A stretch of DNA of 64,000 nt from NCBI GenBank assembly GCA_001566295.1, contig KQ964256.1:124001-188000 (forward strand), written 5' to 3'. This document shows positions 1 through 10,573 of the stretch, piece after piece. Each line of letters starts with the position of its first letter. The stretch's first letter is position 1. The notes under the pieces are model-generated. The model had not been told where the DNA came from. It searched no databases and was given only the letters and a program-made list of their open reading frames with translations. Position numbers and translations under genes: made by a program. The DNA is from Microdochium bolleyi (taxonomy: Eukaryota; Ascomycota; Sordariomycetes; Xylariales; Microdochiaceae).

Positions 1-184
1 CATATAGATCATCCTTCTTCACTTCTCTTCTCGTCAATCCCTAGGCACAAGCTTAGCCATAAATACCAACCGATGCTGACTTCATTAACATGAAATACGG
101 TGAACCGAATTGCTATGCACCCCCTCTGATGTACCATCTCGCTGTGGCCGCCCAGAGTTTGTGGTCCATAATACCTTCGTGCAC

Positions 185-1116
185 CTAAACACCAGCCTCA
201 TGTCTACCAAGATTGACTGGCTGATACCCATCCTTGGGCTTCATCTTCCCCAGCCCACTTCCGTACTGCGGCGGCTCAAAACCAACTCGCGGCCCCTTCT
301 CCTTCGACCTGCACTCCTCCATCACAGCCGCCACCCTGCGCGTCTTCTCCCTCGCCTGGCTCCGTCTGCGCCGGACGCAGCACCAGATGATTGACCCGAG
401 CGCCAAGATGACAGCCAGCGCAGCCCCGACAGAGATTCCCACGATCTGATTCCGCGAGAGCCACACCGGCGCCGTCTCCCCCGACGGGCCCAAACGCAGC
501 GTCGCCTCGGGCACGAAACCGTTCTTGCTCCAGCACTGCCTGATCTCGGCGAATGTGGTCTCGCCCGTGCCGCACCAAAGCATGCAGGGGGGCGCGTACT
601 GCATGGGAAAGCCGAACTGCCCGCAGCACGCGGCCATGGGCGCAAAGGCCGTGTCATTGCCCGCGATGCCGACAAAGTTGCTGTCGAAGCCGAGGGGCTG
701 CTCGACAGGGATCGCCATGGCCCAGCCGCCATTGACGCAGATCTGCTCGGCCTCGGTGGCGTTGTGGTTCACGGTGTAGACGCCCGAGGGGTGAGTGACT
801 TCGAGTCCCATGGTTGCGGTATTGGTGTCGTTGTGCCCGAGTTCGGAATGGAAGCATGGTTGGTTTTGAAGGGTCGGTTCTGCTGTGGCGTGGTTCGTGC
901 TTATAGTGCACAGGATTATCACGGAGATTGGAGTTGGAATTATTTTGAGCACTCTTAGGAGCCGTGGGCTGTGATTATATACATGCCCAGCGACATGAGA
1001 TATGATACAGCTTATAGGTTCCCAATCCGTCGAATTCTGTGTCCTCTTGATGCAGTGGCAACGAGCCTCGCACTCGGCCCACAACAGCCTCAGCACCCTC
1101 ACGATGCAAGAATCAT
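185..1116 (-). CDS. Single-pass membrane protein with N-glycosylated ectodomain, unknown function
   Basis: The long open frame has no in-frame ATG near its hydrophobic leader. I therefore propose a 14-base first exon at 1116-1103, an intron at 1102-969 (GTGAGG donor, CACAG acceptor) and a second exon at 968-185, giving 265 residues. This yields a credible signal peptide beginning MILASPRLLRVLK. The ectodomain has several cysteines, including a CC pair, and N-glycosylation sequons (NHNAT, GNDTA). A membrane segment follows about 86 residues before the end (IVGISVGAALAVILALG, then WCC and an RRRR stop-transfer run). The cytoplasmic tail is basic and has no recognisable domain. This architecture (leader, small Cys ectodomain, one helix, disordered tail) recurs three more times in the window. 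The function is unknown. The first exon is the weak point; without it translation would begin at 811 and lack a leader. Confidence 0.6.
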
Positions 1117-1853
1117 GGTACCCACCACCCAGGCAGCAGTTCAGAGTGTTCTTCTAATTGTATAAACGACGCTATCCGCAATCCTTGATCCACCGCACAG
1201 GGTGCCATGCCCCTGTCACAACATGGGGCTGAGTGTTGTCCGAACAACGCCCTGGCGTTTTCTATCCTCCGGCCCATATATAGCTACCCGTCGGACGTTG
1301 TGTCCAATTGAAATATTGTTGTCAATAGACTAGTTCTATTTAGAACTGCACGCTCAGTGCCGGGGACTGTTGTTGAACGTCCGTCGTCCCATGGCCGTCC
1401 TGGGCCAGGGAGGCGAAAATGGCTGCCTGTTGGGCATTGCAATCGACTGGATCATTTTTATCAACAGAGCAATCCCATGACCTGCGATGGTGTATTCTTC
1501 ACAAGTGGTGCTCCAAAAGGAAATTGCTGGTTTGCTCCCTGGACGTGATCAATCATGAGGAAAAGAATGATCAGTTTTGGACGGTGTAGGTCAGAATAGA
1601 CAAGGTGGATGCACCTAATCGGCATGACGGGCTTCTCACAGCTCTAAATGATCGATCATTCATACACATGGATTGTCCACTCGAAATGCCACAAACCACA
1701 GAAACCCCATTGCTCCAAGCTCACTCTTGCGGGGGAAAAAAATAGGTCACTACAACAATAGCTCTGCCAGCCACCATCCCAACCGAATTTCTCTCGCTCC
1801 TGCATGCCCATTGCCCATATCACAAGCTGAATCCCCCATATCTTTCAACTATG
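1117..1853. other. Intergenic region, no gene seen
   Basis: This holds the promoter of the minus-strand membrane protein gene and the 3' flank of the minus-strand transporter gene. Short open frames here lack supporting codon bias or recognisable motifs. Confidence 0.5.
1271..1278 (-). promoter_or_regulatory. TATA-like element upstream of the minus-strand membrane protein gene
   Basis: TATATA lies about 155 bases upstream of the proposed start codon at 1116 and reads as a TATA box on the minus strand. Its position agrees with the proposed short first exon. It is only a sequence match. Confidence 0.35.
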
Positions 1854-3278
1854 TCACACCCTCTCCCACAGCACCCACCGCCGGCCCAGCAGAGCCCAGC
1901 GGCTCAGCAGAAACAACCCCAGGCTTACCCCGAGCACACCACAGCAGAGCCCGATCATCGCCATCCCGCTGACGCTCTCCAGCAGTGCCCCGCCCATCGG
2001 CACTCCCACGAGCGTCGCAAAGCTCGCGAGGAAGTAGATCCCGCCATAGTACCGCCCGAACTCGCCCGGCGGGCACAGCTGGCCGATGCAGGCTGGTATC
2101 AACGCCATCCAGCTGCCCGTGCCGAACCCGAAGAGCGCCGAGAAGGCGTAAAGGGCGCCGAGCGAGGTGTGTCCGAAGGGCAGCCACGCGGCAGCCGTGC
2201 TGACGAGCGTGAAGAGGATCATGGCGAGGAGCGTGTTGAAGCGACCGAGCTTGTCGGAGGCGTAGCCGGGCCCGAGGCGGCCGAGGCATGAGGCGCCGTT
2301 GCACACGGCGAGGACGTAGAATGATGTATCGGGTGGGTAGGCGGGCTGTAGGGTAGCGTAGGTGGGCAGAAGGACCTGTGCGAGGAAGAGCACCATCTCG
2401 AGGCCGACAACACTGGCGGCGAAGAGGGCGACGGGGAGACTGCGAAACATGTGAAAAGATATGATGGCTCCAGGATGGGCCTTCTTGGCTATTGTAGAGG
2501 TCGAAGTGTTTGTCAGTGACGTTGAGTTGTCCGTGGGCGGGGCTCCAGTTGCGAACGTGGAAATTGGTGCAGTGACATGTCGCCCTCTGACAAGCAGGTT
2601 GCCGATGGCCAGGCACATCGCGGTCATGAGGGCAAGGATTCTCATCGACCACGCATACCCGTACTTTGGAAACGTGATTCGAAGGATCATGGGAATGAGC
2701 AGCCCGCCGAGCGACGAGCCAGCCATGGCAATTCCCTGCGCGAAGCCTCGCCTCTCCTCAAACCACAACGCAACAGTGGCGAGAGCCGTCGTGCTCAGCA
2801 TGGCACCACTGAACCCACCGATGAGTGAGCAGGCTAGCATGAGCTGCCAGTACAGGCTGCACTCAGCGAGCAGCAGGTGCATCAATACAAAGCCGACGCT
2901 GCCGCATAGCATGAGCCAGCGTGGCCCGTGGCGGTCGAACCAGGGCCCAATGACCAGGCTGGCAGCAAGCCAGATGTAGAACAACAGGCCTGATATCCAG
3001 CTGATATCTCGGGTCATGTATTGCTGCAGCTGGTACTGTGTCCAATGGTCTTGCAGAGTGCCGATGGCGGTGATGAGGCCAAAGGATGGTAGGAGGGTGA
3101 GCGATGCTCCTGCCACTACGAGCCAGGCCCGGAGCCCGCCATCGGTGAAGTCATTGCTGGCAGGCTGGCCATTACTCCAGGTCGAAGTTATGCTAGAAAT
3201 TGGGCTCTTGTTGTTGTATGCCGCCGATGCCGTAAGGGCAAGATTGCTAACCTCGGTCTGGATGGTTGGTGCTTTCAT
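1854..3278 (-). CDS. MFS transporter, monocarboxylate-porter (MCT) type
   Basis: A single-exon gene of 474 residues. I start at the first in-frame ATG, 3278 (MKAPTIQTEV). After about 60 polar N-terminal residues comes the fungal MCT entry motif DGGLRAWLVVAGASL, then six hydrophobic segments that include the loop GPWFDRHGPRW between TM2 and TM3. A polar central loop rich in Ser/Thr follows, then six more segments with YASDKLGRFNTL as the corresponding loop of the second half. This is the usual twelve-helix layout and length for fungal MCT-like carriers, which sit in the plasma or organelle membrane and move small organic acids or amino-acid-like solutes. The substrate cannot be read from sequence. 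A second MCT-type carrier lies at 35.5 kb beside the biotin region. Confidence 0.88.
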   Translation of the reverse strand: MKAPTIQTEVSNLALTASAAYNNKSPISSITSTWSNGQPASNDFTDGGLRAWLVVAGASLTLLPSFGLITAIGTLQDHWTQYQLQQYMTRDISWISGLLFYIWLAASLVIGPWFDRHGPRWLMLCGSVGFVLMHLLLAECSLYWQLMLACSLIGGFSGAMLSTTALATVALWFEERRGFAQGIAMAGSSLGGLLIPMILRITFPKYGYAWSMRILALMTAMCLAIGNLLVRGRHVTAPISTFATGAPPTDNSTSLTNTSTSTIAKKAHPGAIISFHMFRSLPVALFAASVVGLEMVLFLAQVLLPTYATLQPAYPPDTSFYVLAVCNGASCLGRLGPGYASDKLGRFNTLLAMILFTLVSTAAAWLPFGHTSLGALYAFSALFGFGTGSWMALIPACIGQLCPPGEFGRYYGGIYFLASFATLVGVPMGGALLESVSGMAMIGLCCGVLGVSLGLFLLSRWALLGRRWVLWERV

Positions 3279-4950
3279 GGTGAACGACCTCTTCTGACCG
3301 CCGTGCAAGTTGTCTTTGGGAGAAGCGAGGAGTCAAAATTTGGGAGATTTGCGAGGGCTTTAATTGAATTACATTGCTCCATTTGACTTGAGACAAACGG
3401 GAGAACTTTTCTGGACTGGTCCTCACAGGTAGCGTATCATGTAGGCGTCTACCGGGCAAACAATTTCCGCGAAAGTCATGCATCTGTACTCGGGGGAGAA
3501 TAAGTTATACTGCAGCATCAAAAGCACGTACGCACGGTCCGAATGTCTGACACAACCATGTCACCAGCCTCCTGTGTCATCGGATCAAGGCATCAAGCAC
3601 AGCTCAGCCAGCACTTCTGGACCGATGTTTGCATAGTCGGAATGCGGGCCGCGCTAATGTTCTGACTCGAGTACAAGGATTGACAGACGGCCCGCAGGGA
3701 GTGCCCACAGAGAGGAGAAATATTGTTTGCTGTGGTACTCAATCTCATCTCAGCTGTGTCTGTACCAACAACAGGCTTAACAGGAAAAGGGGTACTCGGA
3801 CCCTGCCAGTGCTCACTCGCAGCGACCGCCGATCTTAGTTTGATAAGGCTGTTTGCTAGTTGATGAGGCCACGCATTTGCTAACAGATCATCTCTGCCGT
3901 CCTTGCTTGCTGCCGGCCACTTTGGAGCTGCTTACCACCATTCGGATGCAAAAGGCATGTGTCAGCGGCAGCCTAGTTTGCACGGTTCGGATGGTCTGCT
4001 TAGACGGTATAACTCTGACGTTTGCTTGAAGCTGTACCCCTCGATGCAAGAACCACATACTTTGATATTAGTGCACTATCAACTTATGAGAGACTCCGGA
4101 CAAGGACCTTCTGGTACGTAAAAATCATGGTTGATTAGGGTGGCTCAGCAATATCCGAGAACCGCTCACAAGGTGCTCACTCCTCACAGCCTCGATTGGA
4201 GTCTGCTGTGAATGAGTAATCAATCAATTATGCTCCGGTGTCCAGTGAGGTTGATTCCAGATACATACATCACTAATGTCACATCGCAATGACGACTCAA
4301 GGCTCTTTCCACCAGTCAAGCATTCCACGGTCCCCATGTTCGAAGCCCAATTGGCCACTGTGCAAACAGGCAAACAAAGTTCGCACACCTCAACTCCTTA
4401 CATTTGGGGGGCAGCGACAGATCAAAACATGCATGACTTCAAGGATTGGCCTGCGTCCAAAGACATGCGTCCGAACACGAGGGCTAGGCCTCGCAGCCCT
4501 TCACCCCGACCGCTCAGAGCCGTGGTCCGTCCCATCATTGCCGATCCAAGCTAATGTACGGCACCTAGGTAGGCACTGTTCTGTAACGCTATCAAGTGTG
4601 AGCAGTGGGTATTCAGCAAGTGTGGTCATGCCCTTATCTCCTTGTATCAGTTAGAGGCACGTCTTCGAATGCCCGGCCAGGCAGGCCGGATGTCTAATTG
4701 TGCGACTCCAATTCATCCAAACCCAATTATGGAGTGTCCAACCAAGAGCTTCGAAGAGTAAGTTTCAGTTTGCTACAGTTCGTCGCGAGATGGTTCTGGA
4801 GAACATACATTCGTGTTTTTTTTAAAATTCATCTCTGATCATGGACATCAATCGCCCGCCTCTCTCGTCGGTCACAGCAGATCTCTCGTCGGTCGCAGCA
4901 GAGACATTGCTCCCTCGCATATCCCGTACATTGAGACCCAATAGTTGGCC
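3279..4950. other. Intergenic region, no gene seen
   Basis: About 1.7 kb between two minus-strand genes, containing the transporter promoter on the left and the 3' flank of the hydrolase on the right. Base composition is more even than in the flanking genes. I found no tRNA-like fold and no convincing open frame. Confidence 0.5.
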
Positions 4951-6156
4951 TCACCTCCTCGCCTCCTCCTCTCTCAGTATCTCCTCCAGGAACTGAATCC
5001 CCTGCGCGCCCTCCCACAGCCTCCCCTTGATCCCCGCCAGTACGAAACAATGCATTTGGCCCTTCCACACGAGCCAGCGCCCGGGGACCCCCTCCTTGAC
5101 ACACCTCTGTTGAAACAGCAGTGCATCGGGCGCAAGGGTGTCATGCGTGCCGATGACACCGTGCACATGGATTCCGTGCGGCGCCAGGCTTGCGAAAACC
5201 TCCGGGCCGTGGCACAGTGGGGATATGGCTGGGTCGTCGCGTTCTAAAGGTGGCGAGTTGGCTGCCGTGGCTTTCTTTTGTGACAGCCCGGACCACGCGG
5301 CAGCGGCCCTCTCCGTCAGGTCTTTGGTCAGGACCGGGTCGAGTTTGCTGGTGGCGTCGATGTCCGGGTTGGTGTTCTGCATGTCCACGACGGGCGAGAT
5401 GGCGTAGATGCTCCTCAACACGCCCGGCGTGGGGTGAACTATGCCGTCGTCGCCGTGACCTGTTTGCCTCTGACCCTGCCCCATCGGCATGCCGCCGGTA
5501 TTGCTCGACCACCGCTTGGCTGCGCCCTCGAGCTGCGTCGCCCACCACATCCCCAAGCTCAGCACGATATTGCCGCCTGCCGAGTCGCCCATGAGCGATA
5601 TCCTTCCTTTCTGGCCGGTACCACCATGATTGCCATCTGCTGCAGCCGTGATTGATCGGCGCAGATACTCCCTCAGCACCGGCAGGGACTCGCTCGCAGG
5701 GCTCTCGGGTGCAAGCGGATACGAGACAAGGGTGAATTGGTACTCCTCGGAGAATTTGCTTGCCAGCTCGGCGAGGAACGTCCAATGCATCGATGACGGC
5801 GGCGCCTGGAACCCACCGCCCGCGAAGAACAGCACGCGATGCTTCTTTGTCCTCTGGTTATTCGTTGTTTCTCTCCGGCTCTTCGGCTCAAAGTCGTACA
5901 CCCACAGCCCCAGCCCAAACTCGTCCTGCCGCTCCACGACGTCGCACAAGCTCGTCCGCTTCACCTTGGCGTCTCGCGAGAGCTTGGGGGAACCCCGCGG
6001 CAGGGGCTTCTTGGGCGGCGACGCGAGATGGGGGCGCAGCGGCTTGATCACAACGCGGAGGACCTTGTATAGCAGGGACAGCTCATCGCGGGTCTCGACG
6101 ATCGTAGGGTGGTCGGGGGGCGGCATAGTCCGGTTGGTGGCTTTGTGATGTGGCAT
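4951..6156 (-). CDS. Alpha/beta hydrolase, hormone-sensitive-lipase-like esterase family
   Basis: A single-exon gene of 401 residues, starting at MPHHKATNRT (6156). The oxyanion motif normally written HGGG appears as FFAGGGFQAPP (about residues 110-120). The nucleophile elbow is GDSAGG with Ser192. The acid is most likely Asp339 in GTHDTLAPD and the base His369 in GQMHCF, so the catalytic triad is complete. These are the marks of alpha/beta-hydrolase fold-3 enzymes, which hydrolyse carboxyl esters of small or medium lipophilic substrates. No signal peptide is evident, so a cytosolic location is likely. The N-terminal 100 residues are lid-like and family-specific. The natural substrate is not predictable. 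Its neighbour is a TRI12-type efflux pump on the same strand, but nothing ties the two functionally. Confidence 0.85.
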   Translation of the reverse strand: MPHHKATNRTMPPPDHPTIVETRDELSLLYKVLRVVIKPLRPHLASPPKKPLPRGSPKLSRDAKVKRTSLCDVVERQDEFGLGLWVYDFEPKSRRETTNNQRTKKHRVLFFAGGGFQAPPSSMHWTFLAELASKFSEEYQFTLVSYPLAPESPASESLPVLREYLRRSITAAADGNHGGTGQKGRISLMGDSAGGNIVLSLGMWWATQLEGAAKRWSSNTGGMPMGQGQRQTGHGDDGIVHPTPGVLRSIYAISPVVDMQNTNPDIDATSKLDPVLTKDLTERAAAAWSGLSQKKATAANSPPLERDDPAISPLCHGPEVFASLAPHGIHVHGVIGTHDTLAPDALLFQQRCVKEGVPGRWLVWKGQMHCFVLAGIKGRLWEGAQGIQFLEEILREEEARR

Positions 6157-7206
6157 TCCGTAGCTAGTTCTGCAAATGATACTCTGGGATGATGTGTTTG
6201 TGTGTCGTTCTGCTGTTGGATGAGGCGCTCGGTCGGTGTGGGCGCGCAAGATGCGAAGCAGATTTGTCGAGATCAGGGGTCGTCGCTGTCGTAATGCAGG
6301 CTTGGGGGATACAATGCAGATTCGCTGCGGTGTAGTATGACAAGAAAAAAGTCAAATCAGCAAGCCATTTGATTGAAGCCAGCGAGGGATTAGTCGACGA
6401 CCAGAAATCCTCGACGTCGTGGACTTAGACAGTCGATCGGCTAGTGTCAAGCCTGTGGCGCTCCACAAGACAGCCAGGGAATGGCGGTGACGTAGTGCAA
6501 GGACCCTCGATCGAGCCGGCTATGTCGATCCGCGCCGCGATCCGGCTCCGCAGTGGGGGAGACAGCTGTCTGATCCATCGAAGAATCCATGATATAGTGC
6601 GGGTACGGAATAAGCGACAAAAGAATGGGGAAAATCAATGCCCGGCAAATGTGTCACAATTCATCTTGTCTTCGTCTAGCTCGACCATTTTCACCTACCT
6701 GGCTTGGCACTTGGCTCTCGTTGCTCGAAGACTGAGACATTGCCTCCCGACGCTTTTGTCCCAAGTCTAGCCGCTATTTCTCCCAATCGGGCACTAAGGA
6801 TACTATCGTAGCCCATTTTGCAGCGGATAGCCTGGGCTTTGGTTTGTATGCACGTTCCAGAGGTCGAGAGGGTCAAAAGCTCGCCCCTCAGTAGTTCCGT
6901 TGCTTGACCATTGGGCCTCTAGATCTGGGAACAGCAAGCTTCATTCCCGTGCACCTGAGTCGGTCGGGCTTCAGAAAACTCATCCTTCATAGCTTCATGC
7001 ATCAGACCCCGCTTGTCAATGCAGGAGCACTGTCCACTGTGCAAATCCAAGGTCGCCGAGCTCATTGTTGTGAGGCCATGGCCGATCCAACCTTCATTCC
7101 TATTCGGTTATCTTCTCCCTTGTGTTGCAGCTATCTTCTCTCTCTAAATCTGCCCATCGAGCAGCGTATCAACTAGAGACCATGGTCAACCGCACAAGCT
7201 GCCACC
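6157..7206. other. Intergenic region, no gene seen
   Basis: Carries the hydrolase promoter and the 3' flank of the minus-strand efflux pump gene. The small open frames present have no coding character. Confidence 0.5.
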
Positions 7207-9096
7207 CTACCTCGCAACCTTCTCCCTCACAACCCCTCTCTGCTCCTCCTCTCCTTTATCATGCAGCTTCGTCGCCACCAGTCCCGTCATCAAATGATCA
7301 ACCTCGGGCAGCAACAGACAGCAGATGACCGCGAGCACCGAGAACCCGATATTCGTAAAGAACACCGCCCGGTACGCCTCGGCGTTGGCCTCCTTGTACG
7401 CCCTCACGCCCACCGCGACGATCCGCTCCGTGACGGCCGACACGCCGCTGAAATCGCCGGTGCCCCCGGACACTGCAGCGATGAAAGCCGCCACGCTCCC
7501 CGCGGGCAGTCCCGCCGCCGTCACCGCAGCGGGGACGTAAGCAGGGATGGTTTGCGCGAGGCGATTCGAGAGCACGACATTGTACACCGTGGCGGCGATG
7601 CTGCTGATTAGGAACCGGATGCTGCCCGCCACGCCCGCGGATGTGCCGAGCTCAGCTTGGTTGGGAGCCGTGAGCGTGACGACGGTGATGGCGAGCCCTT
7701 CGGTCCAGCCGACGAAGAAGATGCCCACGGCGACGAGGCTTGAGGCTTGGATCTTGGTGTCGGGCGTCGATGTCGCAACGGACCCGAAGAAGATGGCGCC
7801 GAGCGACATGGTCGCGACGGCCTGCCACTTGAGATAGCCAATCTTCTTGCCTAGAAATCCGCCTGCGATCTGACCCAGCGTGACGAACAGGCCGACGAAC
7901 GAGGATAGCCAAGGGCCCGCCATGGGTCCACCGTCGGAGTACAGCACGCCGACCATGGCGGGCCAGACGATGGCGAAAGCGTAGTACGAACTCGCCCCGA
8001 GGCCCGTGAGGATCACCGACGCGTTCCAAGAGTAGTTGCCAAACAGATTCATCGGCACGAGCGGCTCCTTGAGCTTGGCGTACTTCTCCCACAGCACAAA
8101 CACGACGAGCGTGACGAGCCCGACGACGATGGTGGCGATCACGTAGCTCGAGTTCCACGCGTACACTGTCCCGCCCCAGTTGAGCCCCATCATCAGGAGC
8201 AGCAACCCTGCCGTGTACAGCGTCGTGCCGAGGTAGTCGAAGCGCTTGACGTACTTGACCACGCTCTCGTTGCGGCCGTGCTTCATGTGGAACGTCGGCG
8301 GGTGGTAGAAGAAGAACCAGCACAGAAAGCTCGCCGTGTTGATCGCGATCAGGACGTAGTAGCACGCCCGCCAGCCCACGTTGGGGTGGTACTGGATGAA
8401 GCTCGCCGAGATGACGGGCGCGATGCCCGACCCGGGGATGCAGAAGAGGTAGCAGAACGCGTTTCCCGCGAGGCGGTACTTCATGGGGACAAGCTCGCCC
8501 ATGACGTAGAAGTATGAGAGCTGTGTGGCGGCCGCGATGCCGATGATGGTGGTGCCGCCTATCAAGGTGTTGACGTCTTGTGCGAGCGCGCACACGATGG
8601 ACCCGATGATGCCGAGGGCCGCGCCGCCGACAAAAATCCAGCGCCGGCCGAAGATGTCGCTGACGCGGCCGATGATCGTGAGGGTTACGGCAGAGGTGAG
8701 AGTGTAGCTGAGAGCGACCCAGACGATGTTGGGGTTCTGTGTGATGGGTAGGGGCTGATCAGTGATCGTTCTACAAGTCTTTAGGGGATGCTTGAAACAG
8801 AACAAAATACTCACAGGGCCAATGTCGGCATTGATCAGCGGCAAGATAGGCGCAGCATAGCCAAAGCCCGCGACACCCGCCATCAGGCCCAGGCCTATGG
8901 CAGCCATTGTGCCGATGAAGAACTTGCTGCGGAAGTACCCCGGTGGGGTTACCACGTCGCCTTGCACCTCCTGCTCGTCCGAAGACGCCTCATAGGCATT
9001 GATGTTTTCGGTGTGAGTGACTGGCAGCGCCGGCTGCTTCTCGACGTCGATTTCTGCGGCGGCTGGCTCGCGACGAACGCCGGATGAGTCCGCCAT
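7207..9096 (-). CDS. MFS efflux pump, TRI12 (trichothecene efflux pump) family
   Basis: Two exons, 9096-8815 and 8736-7207, encode 603 residues. The 78-base intron (8814-8737, GTGAGT to CACACAG) contains no stop and is a multiple of three, so it reads through in frame. Removing it restores ADIGPNPNIVWVALSYTL, the conserved start of this family's transmembrane core. The loop between helices 2 and 3 is GRVSDIFGRRW. About fourteen hydrophobic segments follow. The family is named for the trichothecene exporter but is widespread in fungi and includes other drug and metabolite exporters and siderophore carriers, so the name does not imply trichothecene production. No other trichothecene gene is present. 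I chose the start MADSSGVRRE (9096) over upstream non-ATG possibilities. The protein should be in the plasma membrane. Confidence 0.88.
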   Translation of the reverse strand: MADSSGVRREPAAAEIDVEKQPALPVTHTENINAYEASSDEQEVQGDVVTPPGYFRSKFFIGTMAAIGLGLMAGVAGFGYAAPILPLINADIGPVSILFCFKHPLKTCRTITDQPLPITQNPNIVWVALSYTLTSAVTLTIIGRVSDIFGRRWIFVGGAALGIIGSIVCALAQDVNTLIGGTTIIGIAAATQLSYFYVMGELVPMKYRLAGNAFCYLFCIPGSGIAPVISASFIQYHPNVGWRACYYVLIAINTASFLCWFFFYHPPTFHMKHGRNESVVKYVKRFDYLGTTLYTAGLLLLMMGLNWGGTVYAWNSSYVIATIVVGLVTLVVFVLWEKYAKLKEPLVPMNLFGNYSWNASVILTGLGASSYYAFAIVWPAMVGVLYSDGGPMAGPWLSSFVGLFVTLGQIAGGFLGKKIGYLKWQAVATMSLGAIFFGSVATSTPDTKIQASSLVAVGIFFVGWTEGLAITVVTLTAPNQAELGTSAGVAGSIRFLISSIAATVYNVVLSNRLAQTIPAYVPAAVTAAGLPAGSVAAFIAAVSGGTGDFSGVSAVTERIVAVGVRAYKEANAEAYRAVFFTNIGFSVLAVICCLLLPEVDHLMTGLVATKLHDKGEEEQRGVVREKVAR

Positions 9097-10573
9097 GATG
9101 GCGTCTGGGTGGTAAGGTTGGAGCTGTGTGTCGAGGTGTGGCAAGCGGGAGAAAGTAAAGTCAAGATCAGGCGAGGCGAGGCCTTGCAATGTACTCTTGC
9201 TGTTGTCGATGCTGTCTTCGTCGTTGTTGTCGTCCGTTGGCTCAAGTGTGAGAGCTCCAGATCACTTCCGACCCGACGGGTGTGGCAGGATCTTCCGCGT
9301 GGTCTGCCCGCGCTTATATACATGACAGATTCCTCCGTTCTCTACCCACGACTCAGTAGCCGCCCGCCACCAGACTGGCGTGAGTCAGCGCCCTCTTCCC
9401 GTCTCACTGCCCAATATGCAGGACAGGCTGGGCCATGAACCCGGGGTCCGTTTTCCCCAGATTAGGGAATGATGGGTCTGCTTGCCGGTAGACCTTTCCC
9501 GGGCCACGCGCCCCCCCTTGCACAATGCGGGGAGAAATCGTGGGGAAACCTGGCCATGCTGCCGCGAGCAATTGACTTCCGCGAGTCGTGATTTTTCAGC
9601 CCCAGTTGGCCCACGGCACGACACGGCTTTCGCAGCTGTGTGGCTGTTGGATCTGGCGAGGCCCTGTTACAGAATCAGGGCCTAGCGAAGCAATCGGGGT
9701 CTGTGCGAGCTCTCGGAATTTTGGCCCCTTCTCAAACAGCCCTCATCATGGTTGTTCTCGAGCATGCGAGCTGGGTGAAAGACCTCTAAAAGAAGAGAGA
9801 GGAAAAAGGGAAGACAGCGTCTTCACACCTTGCCTATCCATGTCGCACACGCCTGACTGAAAACTACGAGACAACGGCGGTGGCACGCACTAATTTCGTG
9901 CGTAGACTGGCAGGATGTCGATGTCACACAAACCTAATCCAACACGCACGCAGGAGCCAATACAAAGGTTCATGTCCGGTCCTCGAACATATATCAGCCC
10001 ATCAACGCCAATGTATGATCTTCGGGGGCTCGGTCGGGGTTGGTGAACATCCATTTCCCGGCGTGAGCCGAGATAATACTTGGCTCGGTGAGCCATCATC
10101 CGTGACGCTCTTCCCCGAGCACTGTTGGTGGTAGAATACTGGGTGACCCCGACGCGCGAGCAACCGGGCTTCTTAATGATTCGGTAACGCGCGACCGAGA
10201 CGTCGGGCTTATGCAGTCTTGAGGTCAGCACGTATTACTGGCGAGTAAGAAATTATGATTCTTTCGCAAGCACGAGTTTCTCCCATGGGCGGACACGATC
10301 ACAGGAGCATGCTCCATATCCAGTCAAGCTCGAATTCGTCATGTTGCGGTGCAGCTGGCCGGAGGCCCGCGAGCGACTTCGGATCAATGCCATCACCGGA
10401 CGACCACAGATGGACGGGTATAAACTAGGACTCGCATTTTGCAACGACGAGGTGAAAGACTTGAACATAAAGGATACTGTATTGTTGTGACTCAACCTAT
10501 TGATAATTCTGCACACCCATGACCATTGTGACTACCCACTGAGACATCACAACGGGGCAGCTCATGCGTCCTT
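9097..10573. other. Intergenic region, no gene seen
   Basis: Contains the 5' leader and promoter of the efflux pump and the 3' flank of the PNGase A-like gene. No other feature is supported. Confidence 0.45.
9313..9320 (-). promoter_or_regulatory. TATA-like element upstream of the efflux pump gene
   Basis: A TATATAAG string on the minus strand lies about 220 bases before the efflux pump start codon at 9096, in a plausible core-promoter position. It is supported by sequence match only. Confidence 0.35.

Noticed and set aside
5138..6148. Plus-strand open frames across the alpha/beta hydrolase
   Set aside because: They mirror the GC-rich minus-strand gene and have no independent support.
7207..9096. 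Trichothecene biosynthesis suggested by a TRI12-family pump
   Set aside because: No trichodiene synthase, P450 or acetyltransferase of that pathway is in the window, and the family is widespread for other substrates.
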